From Spirochaetales bacterium (GTDB lineage Bacteria; Spirochaetota; Spirochaetia; Sphaerochaetales; Sphaerochaetaceae), in NCBI GenBank assembly GCA_022788185.1, contig JALEVV010000070.1:1-57764 (forward strand): a stretch of 57,764 nt of DNA, read 5' to 3'. This document shows, one piece after another, positions 30,776-41,095 of the stretch. The position numbers were made by a program, and so were the translations under genes. The notes under the pieces are model-generated. The model had not been told where the DNA came from, made no database searches, and was given only the letters and a program-made list of their open reading frames with translations. How positions within the stretch are numbered: position 1 is the stretch's first letter; every line of letters begins with the position of its first letter.

Positions 30776-31105
30776 TCAGTCTGCGGATATTTCCAGCTTT
30801 TTCAGAGTCTGTTTTGCCTTCTGTCGGAATTCGGGTTTGAGACTTTTCGTGTCCGCCAGGATCTCCAGGCACTCCTCAGTCAGATCCTCACTTATGATCT
30901 CCCAGGCGAGCATTACCCGCTCCCTCGTCTCCTCCATGGAGGTGTCATGGTGGCCTGACTGCTTCCTGAAATAGCTTTCGACAAGCTTTTCAAGTTCCTC
31001 CGGATCCTCCAGCTCATTCCTTCTTTCATACATGTCACCGAGCCGGGAGGCAAGAAATGCCTTACCCGCATCGCGTATCGTTCGTCCTAGCTTTGCACTG
31101 TTCAT
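30776..31105 (-). CDS. Hypothetical helical protein
   Basis: A 109-residue, charged, alpha-helical protein with no signal peptide, membrane helix or motif I recognise. The ATG at 31105 has TGC-TACCAT 6 bases upstream and no SD, the same leaderless-type arrangement seen at several other genes in the window. Codon use is ordinary, so it is probably a real gene. Function unknown. Confidence 0.6.
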   Translation of the reverse strand: MNSAKLGRTIRDAGKAFLASRLGDMYERRNELEDPEELEKLVESYFRKQSGHHDTSMEETRERVMLAWEIISEDLTEECLEILADTKSLKPEFRQKAKQTLKKLEISAD

Positions 31106-31204
31106 GGCTCAATGGTAGCACAGGTATTCCGATTTGGAAAAGTTTCACCGTAAAGGTAGTCTTAACCGTGGATTATCGGTATATTGGAATCATTGGAGGC
31201 AAAA

Positions 31205-31969
31205 ATGAACAGACTTGAAGGTAAAGTATGTATCATAACTGGCGGTAACTCCGGTGTGGGTGCCGCAACTGCAAAGATGTTTGCAAAGGAAGGCGCTAAG
31301 GTCGTCATCACTGCACGCAGGGTCGATAAGCTCGATGACGTGGCTGCCCAGATCAGGGCAGAGGGTGGTGAGGTCCTGGCAGTAAGATGCGATGTAAGCA
31401 AAGAAGAGGACGTGGTTGCAATGGTTAAGGCAGCCGTCGATGCATTCGGCACGGTTGATGTCCTCGTCAACAACGCAGGCGTTCTTGAGGAAGGTCTCAA
31501 GCCCATCGACAAGTGTACTCTTGAGGATGTGGAGAAGGTTTATGCCATCAATGCCAAGGGCACGATCCTCTGCTCCAGGGAGGCTTCAAAGGTCATGAAG
31601 GAGCACGGTAAGGGCTCCATCGTCAACCTTGACTCCGCAGCAGGTTACTACGGCTGCGGCGGTGCCGCATATGTGGCAAGCAAGGGTGCGGTCATCTCCC
31701 TCACCAAGCACATCGCAATGCGTTTCGCAGGTCAGGGTATCCGCTGTAACTCAATCTGCCCGGGCACAATCGTGACTCCGATGACTATGCAGCTCAATCC
31801 CGCAGCCCTTGATCCCGACATGATGGGCCAGATGGCAAAGCATGCTGACCTCAAGGTCCAGCCCTGCATGCCCGATGACGTGGCAAAGATCCTGCTCTTC
31901 CTTGCAAGCGATGATTCCCGCCCCATCACGGGACAGGTTATCGTGACCGACTTCGGTTCATCTCTCTGA
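31205..31969 (+). CDS. Short-chain dehydrogenase/reductase (SDR)
   Basis: A 254-residue NAD(P)-dependent oxidoreductase. Cofactor loop TGGNSGVGAAT (about residues 11-21), NNAG at about 89, catalytic Ser in NLDSAAGYYG, and YVASKGAV giving the YxxxK pair. The C-terminus ITGQVIVTDFGSS is typical of classical SDRs. GGAGG SD precedes ATG 31205. Substrate unknown; monocistronic. Confidence 0.9.
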   Translation: MNRLEGKVCIITGGNSGVGAATAKMFAKEGAKVVITARRVDKLDDVAAQIRAEGGEVLAVRCDVSKEEDVVAMVKAAVDAFGTVDVLVNNAGVLEEGLKPIDKCTLEDVEKVYAINAKGTILCSREASKVMKEHGKGSIVNLDSAAGYYGCGGAAYVASKGAVISLTKHIAMRFAGQGIRCNSICPGTIVTPMTMQLNPAALDPDMMGQMAKHADLKVQPCMPDDVAKILLFLASDDSRPITGQVIVTDFGSSL

Positions 31970-31988
31970 TTCCGTAAGGTACAAAAAG

Positions 31989-32018
31989 AGCCGCACCCTT
32001 TCCGAGTGCGGCTTTTTT
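31989..32018. terminator. Bidirectional terminator between SDR and pgi
   Basis: AGCCGCAC (31989-31996) and GTGCGGCT (32006-32013), followed by six T on the plus strand and preceded by a run of A (T run on minus). Serves both convergent genes. Confidence 0.8.
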
Positions 32019-32033
32019 ATGCGTTCAGATGAT

Positions 32034-33596
32034 TCAGATCAGGAGATCCGCATAAGCCTTGAGGACTTCATCACCCTCACATCCCTTGAGGACCTTCTTT
32101 GCAAGGACCTTACCGAGCTGTACGCCTTCCTGGTCGAAGGAGTTGAGGTTCCAGAGGAAGCCCTGGAACATGACCTTGTTCTCGAAGTGGGAGAGCAGGG
32201 CACCGAGTGCCTTCGGGGTCAGGCGGTCAGCATGGATGAGTGATGACGGGCGCTCACCGTCGAACTGCTTGTTCGGGTTTGCATCATCCTTACCGAGGGC
32301 GAAGGCAACGATCTGGGCAGCGAGGTTTGCATTGAGCTTCACCTGGCTTGTGGAGCCCTCGATCACAATGTCCTTTCCGGCCTGGCTGTTCTTAAAGCCG
32401 ATGAACTGGAGGGGAACGATGTCCGTACCCTGGTGCAGGAGCTGGTAGAAGCTGTGCTGTCCGTTCGTTCCGGGTTCGCCGAAGATGACGGGACCTGTGA
32501 CGTAGTCAACGGGTTCGCCGAAGCGGTTGACGTGCTTTCCGTTGGATTCCATGTCCAGCTGCTGGAGGTGGGCCGGGAATCTGGAAAGGGCCTGGGAGTA
32601 GGGCAGGATTGCCGTTGAGGGATAGCCGTAAACGTTTCTGAGATACATGCCGATGAGCGCATCCATGAGGGCTGCGTTCTTGGTGACATCGGTCTCGAGG
32701 GCGTTCATGTCAGCTTCGTGGGCACCTGCGAGGAGCTCCTCAAAGGTCTCATAGCCGAGGGCTACTGAGAGAATGACACCACCGACGGCACTGGTGGAGC
32801 TGTATCTTCCGCCGATGTAGTCATCGATGAAGAAGGCATCGAGGACATCCTTGCTTGAGGCAAGCGGGCTGGTTTTGCTGGTTACCGCCACCAGGTGCTT
32901 TGCCGGATCCACACCCTTAAGCGATGAGGTGACGAGCATCTGGTTCGTGAGTGTTTCAAGTGTTGTGCCTGACTTTGAGACAAGGACGAAGAGCGTGGTC
33001 TCGGGATCGATGGTTCCGATTACCGCTGCGGCATCATCGGGGTCGACGTTGGAGATGAACTTCGCATTGAGGTGCTTTACCGGTGAGTTGTTGATGTACT
33101 CTGCCAGTGCGAGGTAGAGGGCTCTGGGCCCGAGGTCGGAGCCGCCGATACCGATCTGACAAACGGTGTCGAAGGGCTTTCCTGTTGATCCCTTGATCTC
33201 GCCGCTGCGTACCTTCTCACTGAATTCCCTGATCCTTGCAAGCTGGGATGCATAGAATTCACCCTTGTCCTCACCGTCGGCAGAGACTGCGGTGCCGAGA
33301 CAGTTTCCGCGGGTAAGCTGATGGAGCACGAGGCGCTTTTCGCCGGGATTCATCATCTCGCCTGAGAGGACTGCCCTGTACTTGGCAACGAGCTCATCCT
33401 CATCGGAGAGTGCCTGAAGGAGCTTTACCTGCTCATCGGATACGGGCATTGCCGCATAATTGTAGGTGAGTGTGCCGCCTGCAGGGATGCTGCACTTTGC
33501 AACTCTCTCTTTTGTTAAAAGTGTCTTGACCTGACACTTTCCGCTATTTGCGAGCTCATTGAATGACTTGAGCTCATTCAGATTTCTGTATTCCAT
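32034..33596 (-). CDS. pgi: Glucose-6-phosphate isomerase
   Basis: A 520-residue glycolytic enzyme interconverting glucose-6-P and fructose-6-P. IGIGGSDLGPRALYLAL (about residue 150) is the PGI sugar-phosphate loop; FVLVSKSGTTLETLTNQ and GGRYSSTSAVGG follow; catalytic Glu region GRFGEPVDYVTGPVIFGEPGTNGQHSFYQLLHQG. GGAGGG SD. Lies 15 bases downstream of argR and is probably co-transcribed with it. Confidence 0.96.
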   Translation of the reverse strand: MEYRNLNELKSFNELANSGKCQVKTLLTKERVAKCSIPAGGTLTYNYAAMPVSDEQVKLLQALSDEDELVAKYRAVLSGEMMNPGEKRLVLHQLTRGNCLGTAVSADGEDKGEFYASQLARIREFSEKVRSGEIKGSTGKPFDTVCQIGIGGSDLGPRALYLALAEYINNSPVKHLNAKFISNVDPDDAAAVIGTIDPETTLFVLVSKSGTTLETLTNQMLVTSSLKGVDPAKHLVAVTSKTSPLASSKDVLDAFFIDDYIGGRYSSTSAVGGVILSVALGYETFEELLAGAHEADMNALETDVTKNAALMDALIGMYLRNVYGYPSTAILPYSQALSRFPAHLQQLDMESNGKHVNRFGEPVDYVTGPVIFGEPGTNGQHSFYQLLHQGTDIVPLQFIGFKNSQAGKDIVIEGSTSQVKLNANLAAQIVAFALGKDDANPNKQFDGERPSSLIHADRLTPKALGALLSHFENKVMFQGFLWNLNSFDQEGVQLGKVLAKKVLKGCEGDEVLKAYADLLI

Positions 33597-33611
33597 GGAT
33601 GAATCCCTCCT

Positions 33612-34082
33612 TTAGTTATCGATTTCGGGGATCCTGGTCTGGAAGCTTTCCAGCAGGTCCTCTTTCGTCATGCCTTCCCTTAAGATAAGGAAGATCGTGT
33701 CATCTCCGGCGATGGAGCCCAGAATTTCGGGCAGGTTGAGGACATCCAGGGCAAATCCAACGCTGTTGGCGTGTCCCGGCCTTGTCTTGACCACTCCCAC
33801 ATTGCCTGAGAATTCTATTGATATGATGCCTCTTCTTACATCCTGAATGTAACTTTTCTCCGACTCAGATACTAGGTCGTTTTCCGGCAGGGAATAGTAA
33901 TATCCCGACCAGCCGTCAGAAATCTTGCCGACCTTGAGCATTTTCAGGTCCCTGGAGAGAGTTGCCTGAGTTACATTGAAGCCCTCTTCCCTGAGCAGCT
34001 CCAGGAGAGTGTCCTGATTGTCGATCCTGTTATTCTTGATGATCTCTTTGACGACGCTGAGTCTGTTGTGACGTTCGCGCAT
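33612..34082 (-). CDS. argR: Arginine repressor ArgR/AhrC
   Basis: A 156-residue regulator. N-terminal winged helix with VTQATLSRDLKMLKVGKI, the DNA-recognition helix containing the Ser-Arg pair; C-terminal oligomerisation/arginine-binding domain with LPEILGSIAGDDTIFLILRE (GDDT motif contacts arginine). It is expected to act as a hexamer on tandem ARG boxes. Its own promoter region carries an ARG-like repeat, suggesting autoregulation, and matching boxes occur before metQ, gdhA and the PF04392 ABC operon. pgi follows in the same operon. Confidence 0.93.
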   Translation of the reverse strand: MRERHNRLSVVKEIIKNNRIDNQDTLLELLREEGFNVTQATLSRDLKMLKVGKISDGWSGYYYSLPENDLVSESEKSYIQDVRRGIISIEFSGNVGVVKTRPGHANSVGFALDVLNLPEILGSIAGDDTIFLILREGMTKEDLLESFQTRIPEIDN

Positions 34083-34097
34083 GCTTGATGCTCCTTT

Positions 34098-34146
34098 TAT
34101 GCATTCTTTATGCAGAAATTATACATCCGTTGGCTTTGGTTTTCAA
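34098..34146 (-). promoter_or_regulatory. argR promoter with overlapping ARG-like operator
   Basis: On the minus strand TTGAAA (34146-34141), 17-base spacer, TATAAT (34123-34118), then at the expected start site TCTGCAT-AAAGA-ATGCATA (34116-34098), an inverted repeat of ARG half-sites with a 5-base instead of 4-base spacer. Position fits autorepression. Confidence 0.6.
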
Positions 34147-34219
34147 TTCTTTTGACATCGTATACACAGCTGTTTCTGCAATGGACATATGATGTATTTG
34201 ATATTATCCTTAATTATCA

Positions 34220-34234
34220 CCGGCATGGTGCCGG
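34220..34234 (+). repeat. Hairpin just before the lemA SD
   Basis: CCGGCA-TGG-TGCCGG, a perfect 6-bp stem immediately upstream of the GGAAGGAG SD of lemA. It might stabilise the mRNA 5' end or affect initiation. Confidence 0.35.
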
Positions 34235-34249
34235 GAAGGAGAAAATCAT

Positions 34250-34801
34250 ATGACTGCACTTATCATCGTGATCGCAGTGGTTGCCATCATCGCGATTTAT
34301 CTTATGACTACATATAACTCATTCGTGAAACTCAGGAACCAGGCCGAGGAGGCCGGGGCGGGCATCGATGTCCACCTCAAGGAGCGCTATGACCTCATCC
34401 CCAACCTTGTTGAGACGGTAAAGGGATACGCAAAGCATGAGAGCTCCACTCTGGAGGCCGTCATTAAGGCACGCAACAGTGCGATGAGCGCCTCAACCCT
34501 TGAGGAAAAGGATGCGGCAAACAATGCCCTTTCAGGAACGCTGAAGTCCCTGTTCGCACTCTCCGAGAGCTATCCTGACCTTAAGGCCAATACCGGCTTT
34601 GTCGATCTTCAGCAGAAGCTTACGGAAATCGAGAAGGGTCTTCTCAATGCCAGGAAGTACTACAATGCAATCGCAAAGCAGATGAACAGCAAGGTTGAGA
34701 TGTTCCCTTCCTGCCTGGTTGCCTCGATGACGGGTTTCAGGAAGCTTCCCTATGCGGAGGTTGAGGAAGCCGCAAAGGCAAGAGTGGAAGTGAAGTTCTG
34801 A
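34250..34801 (+). CDS. lemA: LemA family protein
   Basis: A 183-residue protein with an N-terminal membrane anchor (residues 3-22) and the LemA helical domain: YNSFVKLRNQAEEAGAGIDVHLKERYDLIPNLVETVKGYAKHE and LTEIEKGLLNARKYYNAIAKQMN. LemA proteins are often encoded next to DUF2207 or TPM/GGGW-tail proteins and are linked to envelope functions. Strong SD. The next gene starts 10 bases downstream. Confidence 0.92.
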   Translation: MTALIIVIAVVAIIAIYLMTTYNSFVKLRNQAEEAGAGIDVHLKERYDLIPNLVETVKGYAKHESSTLEAVIKARNSAMSASTLEEKDAANNALSGTLKSLFALSESYPDLKANTGFVDLQQKLTEIEKGLLNARKYYNAIAKQMNSKVEMFPSCLVASMTGFRKLPYAEVEEAAKARVEVKF

Positions 34802-34811
34802 AACAGATCGT

Positions 34812-36647
34812 ATGAAAAAAACAGTATTCATTGTATCCCTGCTCCTGCTGACGCTGTTCTCCCTGTCAGCCGAGAGTTTTTATATTGAGCGCTACGACAT
34901 CGATGTGAACGTGCTTGCCAACCGGGTCTATGAGGTCACGGAAGAGATCGACATGTATTTCACATCCCCGTCCCACGGCTTCTACCGGGACATCCCGGTA
35001 AGGTACGATACCGGATATGAGGCAATCCTCAGTGACATTCAGGTCAGTGAGGAGTTTGAGAAGGAAACGAACGGCGATTACCTTTCCCTGAAGATCGGGT
35101 CGGCCGACCGGCTGATTGAGGGAAGGCACCATTATACGATCAGGTACTCCTATGATCTCGGTGCCGATGTCTATCCCGACTACGATGAATTCTACTTCAA
35201 CCTGATAGGGAATGGATGGAACTGTGATATAGATGAAGTGAACTTCTCCGTTACCTTCCCGAAGCCCGTTTCGGAAAAGCTGATCTGGCTTACGGCCGGA
35301 AGGTACGGCAGTACCGGAAGAAAGCCCTTCACTCTTAAGGGAAATACGGTCAGCGGTCATGTGACCGGGCTTATGGAAAAGGAAGCGCTTACCCTCCGCG
35401 TAGAGATGGAGGAGGGGTACTTCGTCGGTGCCCGTGTCCCCAAAGACTGGTCCGGTGTGGGACTTTTCACGATACTGCCCCTTACGGTGCTTGTCCTTCT
35501 GTTCCTTTATTCCCTTTACAGAAAGTACGGTGTCGATAAGCCGATAGTGATCTATCCCCGTTTTGAGGCTCCCTCCCTCTCGCCAATGGCAGTGGGATAC
35601 ATCTACGACTCCTCTGCCGATGACAGGGACTTTTCCGCCATGATCTTCTACTGGGCGGACAGGGGGTGTCTCACGATTGAGGAAAAGGGAAAGGACTTCA
35701 TCCTTCACAGGAAAAAGGACCCGGAGAGTCCCTGTGAGGAGGAGAACCTTCTCTTTGCATCACTCTTTGCCAATGGCGATGACCTTTCCGTCGGCTCCAT
35801 GGCCTCCATGAAGATCGGAGTGACGCTGAATGAGAAGATCAAGCCTGCCCTGATAAAGAGATATACGAAGGGCCCCCAGGCCCTTGCGGACAGGACCGCC
35901 GAGGGAAAGTCCGGGCTTGCCATGATAGTGACGATGCTCTATGCGGTGGCCGCATCGATCCTGAATAATCTCGGGGATCTGGAAATCGCCCTCATCAGTG
36001 TCATCATAACGATTGTCTTCGCAGCCATGTCGGGTCTGATGATCTGGACGCTTCTCAGAAAGCACACCACCCGCATCGGGGCCCGCATCGTTATAGGCAT
36101 CGTCCTTGCCGTCCTGGCCTTTGCTTTATCCGTCGTGCTTTTCATGTTCTCATCTACGGTGAGGTGCACTCCGGTCTTCGTCATGATTTCCTCGGGAATC
36201 CTGGCGTTCAGCATTCCGCTGATGTCGGCACTCTCGCTTTTCATCTCCAGACGCAGCGATTACGGTCAGGCAACGGTTGAGGAGATTCTCGGATACAGGG
36301 AATTCCTGGAAAAGGTCGAGGCTGATAAGCTCAGGACACTGATCGATCAGGATCCGGAGTACTTCTACCACAACCTCAGCTATGCCATTGCGCTCGGCCT
36401 TGAGGATAAGTGGGCGAAAAAATTCCAGGGACTCTTCTTCTCGCCTGCCTCCTGGTACATCGGTTCCGATCCCGTGATGAACTACTTCTTCTATGCTGGA
36501 ATGTTCAGGAGATTCAACTCCGGATACACGGCAAAGATGATCGCCAGCGGCTTTGACGGCCATGCATCGGGCGGAGCTTCCACCTTCTCCGGATCTTCCG
36601 GATTCTCCGGCGGCGGCTTCGGCGGCGGGGGCGGACGTTCATGGTGA
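34812..36647 (+). CDS. DUF2207 membrane protein with glycine-rich tail
   Basis: A 611-residue protein with a signal peptide (residues 1-20), an extracytoplasmic beta-rich domain (FYIERYDIDVNVLANRVYEVTEEIDMYF, the DUF2207 start), a membrane helix near 215-235, a cytoplasmic segment, more helices near 375-470, and a Ser/Gly-rich end finishing GGGGGRSW. The architecture and pairing with lemA are standard for this family; its molecular function is not established. The stop overlaps the next gene start. Confidence 0.88.
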   Translation: MKKTVFIVSLLLLTLFSLSAESFYIERYDIDVNVLANRVYEVTEEIDMYFTSPSHGFYRDIPVRYDTGYEAILSDIQVSEEFEKETNGDYLSLKIGSADRLIEGRHHYTIRYSYDLGADVYPDYDEFYFNLIGNGWNCDIDEVNFSVTFPKPVSEKLIWLTAGRYGSTGRKPFTLKGNTVSGHVTGLMEKEALTLRVEMEEGYFVGARVPKDWSGVGLFTILPLTVLVLLFLYSLYRKYGVDKPIVIYPRFEAPSLSPMAVGYIYDSSADDRDFSAMIFYWADRGCLTIEEKGKDFILHRKKDPESPCEEENLLFASLFANGDDLSVGSMASMKIGVTLNEKIKPALIKRYTKGPQALADRTAEGKSGLAMIVTMLYAVAASILNNLGDLEIALISVIITIVFAAMSGLMIWTLLRKHTTRIGARIVIGIVLAVLAFALSVVLFMFSSTVRCTPVFVMISSGILAFSIPLMSALSLFISRRSDYGQATVEEILGYREFLEKVEADKLRTLIDQDPEYFYHNLSYAIALGLEDKWAKKFQGLFFSPASWYIGSDPVMNYFFYAGMFRRFNSGYTAKMIASGFDGHASGGASTFSGSSGFSGGGFGGGGGRSW

Positions 36648-37288
36648 TTGATCCCAATGTCAGGTCCCTGCTGGTTTCGGTGGCCTTCGTGATCATCACG
36701 GTGGGGACCGCCTTCATTATGTACCGGTTAATGCACCTGAGGGGAGAGACCGTGAGGAAATTCATCCATATCACGGTCTCCAACTGGGTGTTCATCCTGA
36801 TTTACGGCTTTGACACGCTCAGCTACGCCCTTACCGGTCCCATACTCTTCATCATGATTAACACTGCCTTCGTCTACAGCGGCATGGGCTGCTATCTCGG
36901 AATGGGCGACAGGAAAAGGGATAACGGACTGATTTACTTCCCGATAACCCTGCTTGTACTGACGCTCTGTTTCTACAGGGGCATCATCACCAGCCGTGCC
37001 GTGATCACGGGAGTGCTGGCCATGGGGTACGGCGACGGACTTGCCGCCCTGATCGGATCAAAACTCGGAAAGCATAAGTACAGTGTCTTCGGAGCCACCA
37101 AGAGTTATGAGGGCAGTGCCGTCATGATCCTTACGGTCTTCGTCATCTGTCTGCTGCTGGGCTATTCCCTTCCCGCATGCCTCATCATCGCCGTCGTCTC
37201 GGCCCTGCTTGAGAGCGTCACGCCGCTCGGACTGGACAACCTCACGGTCCCTATTCTTACCGCACTTTTAGGAGAACTGCTGTGTTAG
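36641..37288 (+). CDS. Dolichol/phytol-kinase-like (VTE5-type) CDP-transferase-fold membrane protein
   Basis: A 215-residue protein with about seven hydrophobic helices. RGETVRKFIHITVSNWVFI and the C-terminal YGDGLAALIGSKLGKHKYSVFGATKSYEGSAVM (GDGxAxxxGxxxG...KSxEGS) match the polyprenol/phytol kinase family that includes plant VTE5 and yeast Sec59. It would use CTP to phosphorylate a prenyl alcohol. Overlaps the DUF2207 stop (ATGGTGA) and the DUF92 gene downstream, so it is co-translated with both. Confidence 0.75.
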   Translation: MVIDPNVRSLLVSVAFVIITVGTAFIMYRLMHLRGETVRKFIHITVSNWVFILIYGFDTLSYALTGPILFIMINTAFVYSGMGCYLGMGDRKRDNGLIYFPITLLVLTLCFYRGIITSRAVITGVLAMGYGDGLAALIGSKLGKHKYSVFGATKSYEGSAVMILTVFVICLLLGYSLPACLIIAVVSALLESVTPLGLDNLTVPILTALLGELLC

Positions 37289-38115
37289 GCTTAATTGACA
37301 GATACTTCTTTGCCCTTGCCCCGGTCTGGAGGATAGTGATCACGCTCACGTCCATCGGGGCCATAGGAGCCGCCGCATACATCCTGAGGCAGCTTACCGC
37401 CTCAGGGCTGGCCGCAGCCCTGGCAATGGGTATGGTCAGCATGTATCTCGGAGGTGTTTCCGCCCTCTCGATGTATCTCTTCTTCTTAATCAGTGCCGCC
37501 TTCATCTCAAAACTATCAAAAAGGATAAGGGGGATAGAGAAGATTCAGAAGAAGGGCGGACGGAGGGACTGCTTTCAGGTGCTTGCCAACGGCCTTCCTG
37601 CACTTGTCTCAATCATCCTTTACCGCCTTACAGGCAATTCGCTCTTCCTCATCGTCTTTTCCGCCGCACTCGGTGAAGCCACGGCTGACACCTGGGGAGG
37701 GGACATCGGAGTGCTTTCCAGGGACCTTCCGGTCTCGATCATCACCTGGCGTCCCGTGGAAAGGGGACTTTCCGGAGGTATTTCCCTCCTTGGGTGCGGG
37801 GCCTCCCTGCTGGCCTCGGCCCTTTACGGCATATTCTGTTATTCCGTGTTCGGCGAGAGCCTTTCCGCCGCGCTTCTGGTCACGGCCGCATCCTTTGCGG
37901 GCTCCCTCCTGGACAGCGTACTCGGGGGCTCAATACAGGTCCACTATGAGGATGAGGATACGGGACGCCTTACCGAGCATGAGAGGGATGAGAGAGGCAG
38001 GATGAGGAGACGAGTCAGGGGAATCAGGTTCTTCAACAACGATGCGGTCAATTTCACAAGCAACGTGTTCACTGCGCTGCTGACCCTTTCGGCAGGTCTC
38101 ATTTTGGGTCTCTAG
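37282..38115 (+). CDS. DUF92/TMEM19 (VTE6-type) membrane protein
   Basis: A 277-residue, six- to seven-helix membrane protein. NGLPALVSIILYRL, AALGEATADTWGGDIGVLS and SFAGSLLDSVLGGSIQVHY are hallmark DUF92 sequences, and the C-terminal NNDAVNFTSNVFTALLTL completes the family. Plant VTE6, a phytyl-phosphate kinase, is a DUF92 protein. GTG start with AGGAGA SD; overlaps the VTE5-like gene by 7 bases, suggesting sequential action on a prenyl alcohol and its monophosphate. Confidence 0.8.
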   Translation: MLGLIDRYFFALAPVWRIVITLTSIGAIGAAAYILRQLTASGLAAALAMGMVSMYLGGVSALSMYLFFLISAAFISKLSKRIRGIEKIQKKGGRRDCFQVLANGLPALVSIILYRLTGNSLFLIVFSAALGEATADTWGGDIGVLSRDLPVSIITWRPVERGLSGGISLLGCGASLLASALYGIFCYSVFGESLSAALLVTAASFAGSLLDSVLGGSIQVHYEDEDTGRLTEHERDERGRMRRRVRGIRFFNNDAVNFTSNVFTALLTLSAGLILGL

Positions 38116-38119
38116 GCCC

Positions 38120-38148
38120 TTGCCGATAAGAAAAAACTTCAGTATGTT
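38120..38148 (+). promoter_or_regulatory. Predicted groEL promoter
   Basis: TTGCCG (38120-38125), 17-base spacer, TATGTT (38143-38148). No CIRCE operator (TTAGCACTC-N9-GAGTGCTAA) is present. Confidence 0.4.
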
Positions 38149-38191
38149 ATCACATGCAGATTTTGAAAACGAACAAGATATAAGGAGATAG

Positions 38192-39826
<1,635 letters not shown>

Positions 39827-39844
39827 TAACCCGCTCAGACAAGA

Positions 39845-39871
39845 ATGGACACCTTCGGGTGTCCATTTTTC
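39845..39871 (+). terminator. Intrinsic terminator of groEL
   Basis: ATGGACACC (39845-39853), TTCG loop, GGTGTCCAT (39858-39866), followed by TTTTTC. The stem is 18 bases past the groEL stop. Confidence 0.85.
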
Positions 39872-39895
39872 ATCTTTTGTGATATCTATTCCCTC

Positions 39896-41095
39896 ATGGG
39901 AAAAGTAACTGTCACGACAATGACCCCGGAGGGACTGCTGAAGCGTTTTTCCGGTCTGCCTCCGTACAAAACATTTTACAGCTGGGATGCGGCACGCACC
40001 GCCGATCTCATTTCGGACATAGACCGGTCTGCCGGAAGCGGCGGATACTCCCTCGGTACCGTCATCTTCTGCCGGGATGAGCTGGTCGACGGGGAGGCCA
40101 GGATCATAACTCTTGCGCTCATATTCCGTGCCCTCGGTCTTGAATACCCATCAATAACCAAATACTGGACGCCTGAGGAGCTCAGGCGCATCAAGGACAA
40201 CCAGAGAGTCATCGCAAGAAGCCTTGCGGGTGTCGACCGCAGCCGTTTCAGGAAGACACTGTTGGAGGAGACCTTCCTGACATGCATCACCACAGAGGAG
40301 CTGACAGACTCCTTCAGCTTTTTCGACAGCGGCAGGGAGCGGGGCAGGGAACTGGACTGCGCCGACATACTGAAGGCATACCACCTTGTCAGCATGAGAC
40401 GGGAGAGTGAAAGCGACAAGAGTGAGGCGGTCTCGGGATGGGAAAGCCTCACCAAGGACGACCTGCTGCACCTCCTGTCCCTCCAGGCCATGCTCTGGCA
40501 CTGGCTGAGGGGAGAAGGGGCATATCCCCTTACCAAGGAGCAGTCCTACCTCTTTGAAGGGGTTGAGAAGGACAGGAAGTATCCCTATGTTGAGCGCGTT
40601 ATCCGCTCGGGCTTCTGTCTTGAAAGCCCCATGATCAACGGAAAGTGGTTCTTTGACCACACCTTCCACTACATGGCGCTCCTGAATGACGTTTATCGCA
40701 TGATAAGGGAAGGTCTGCCTTCCATTCTCAGGAAGGTGGATTTCCAGAATCCCAGCGAGGTTCGGTGCATGGATCTCTTCCTGGCCCTGGCCCTCTTTGC
40801 AGCGGACCGTTTTGGAGCGGACTCGGGAATACTGCTGCCCAAGCTTTTCATGTACGCCTTCTCCCTGAGGCTTGAGAATGCGTCTGTGACTCTGGAGCGC
40901 ATCAACGCCCATGTGCTTGCTCCCTATTCAATGCTTACCGCGATCAGGTATGCCTCGGATGTCTCCGAGGTGCTTTCCTATAACCTGGCACTGCGCCTGG
41001 ACGGAATGAAGAACATAGCGTTCAGGACCCGGGGACCGGTTAGGGACATCGATTTCGAGAAGGATTTTGACTTCTGGCTGAAGGAGGGTGAATGA
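39896..41095 (+). CDS. DUF262-like protein with degenerate active-site motif
   Basis: A 399-residue protein. The N-terminal region follows the DUF262 (GmrSD N-domain, ParB-like) layout: TFYSWDAARTADLISDID, GGYSLGTVIF, then VDGEARIITLALIFRAL (residues 64-80), where active members have DGQQR. The key Gln-Gln is replaced by Glu-Ala, so nucleotide cleavage may be lost. No DUF1524 HNH domain is seen. ATG 39896 has TGA-TATCTA 7 bases upstream and no SD. The stop overlaps the next gene, an intact DUF262 protein; the two are a paralogous pair. Confidence 0.65.
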   Translation: MGKVTVTTMTPEGLLKRFSGLPPYKTFYSWDAARTADLISDIDRSAGSGGYSLGTVIFCRDELVDGEARIITLALIFRALGLEYPSITKYWTPEELRRIKDNQRVIARSLAGVDRSRFRKTLLEETFLTCITTEELTDSFSFFDSGRERGRELDCADILKAYHLVSMRRESESDKSEAVSGWESLTKDDLLHLLSLQAMLWHWLRGEGAYPLTKEQSYLFEGVEKDRKYPYVERVIRSGFCLESPMINGKWFFDHTFHYMALLNDVYRMIREGLPSILRKVDFQNPSEVRCMDLFLALALFAADRFGADSGILLPKLFMYAFSLRLENASVTLERINAHVLAPYSMLTAIRYASDVSEVLSYNLALRLDGMKNIAFRTRGPVRDIDFEKDFDFWLKEGE

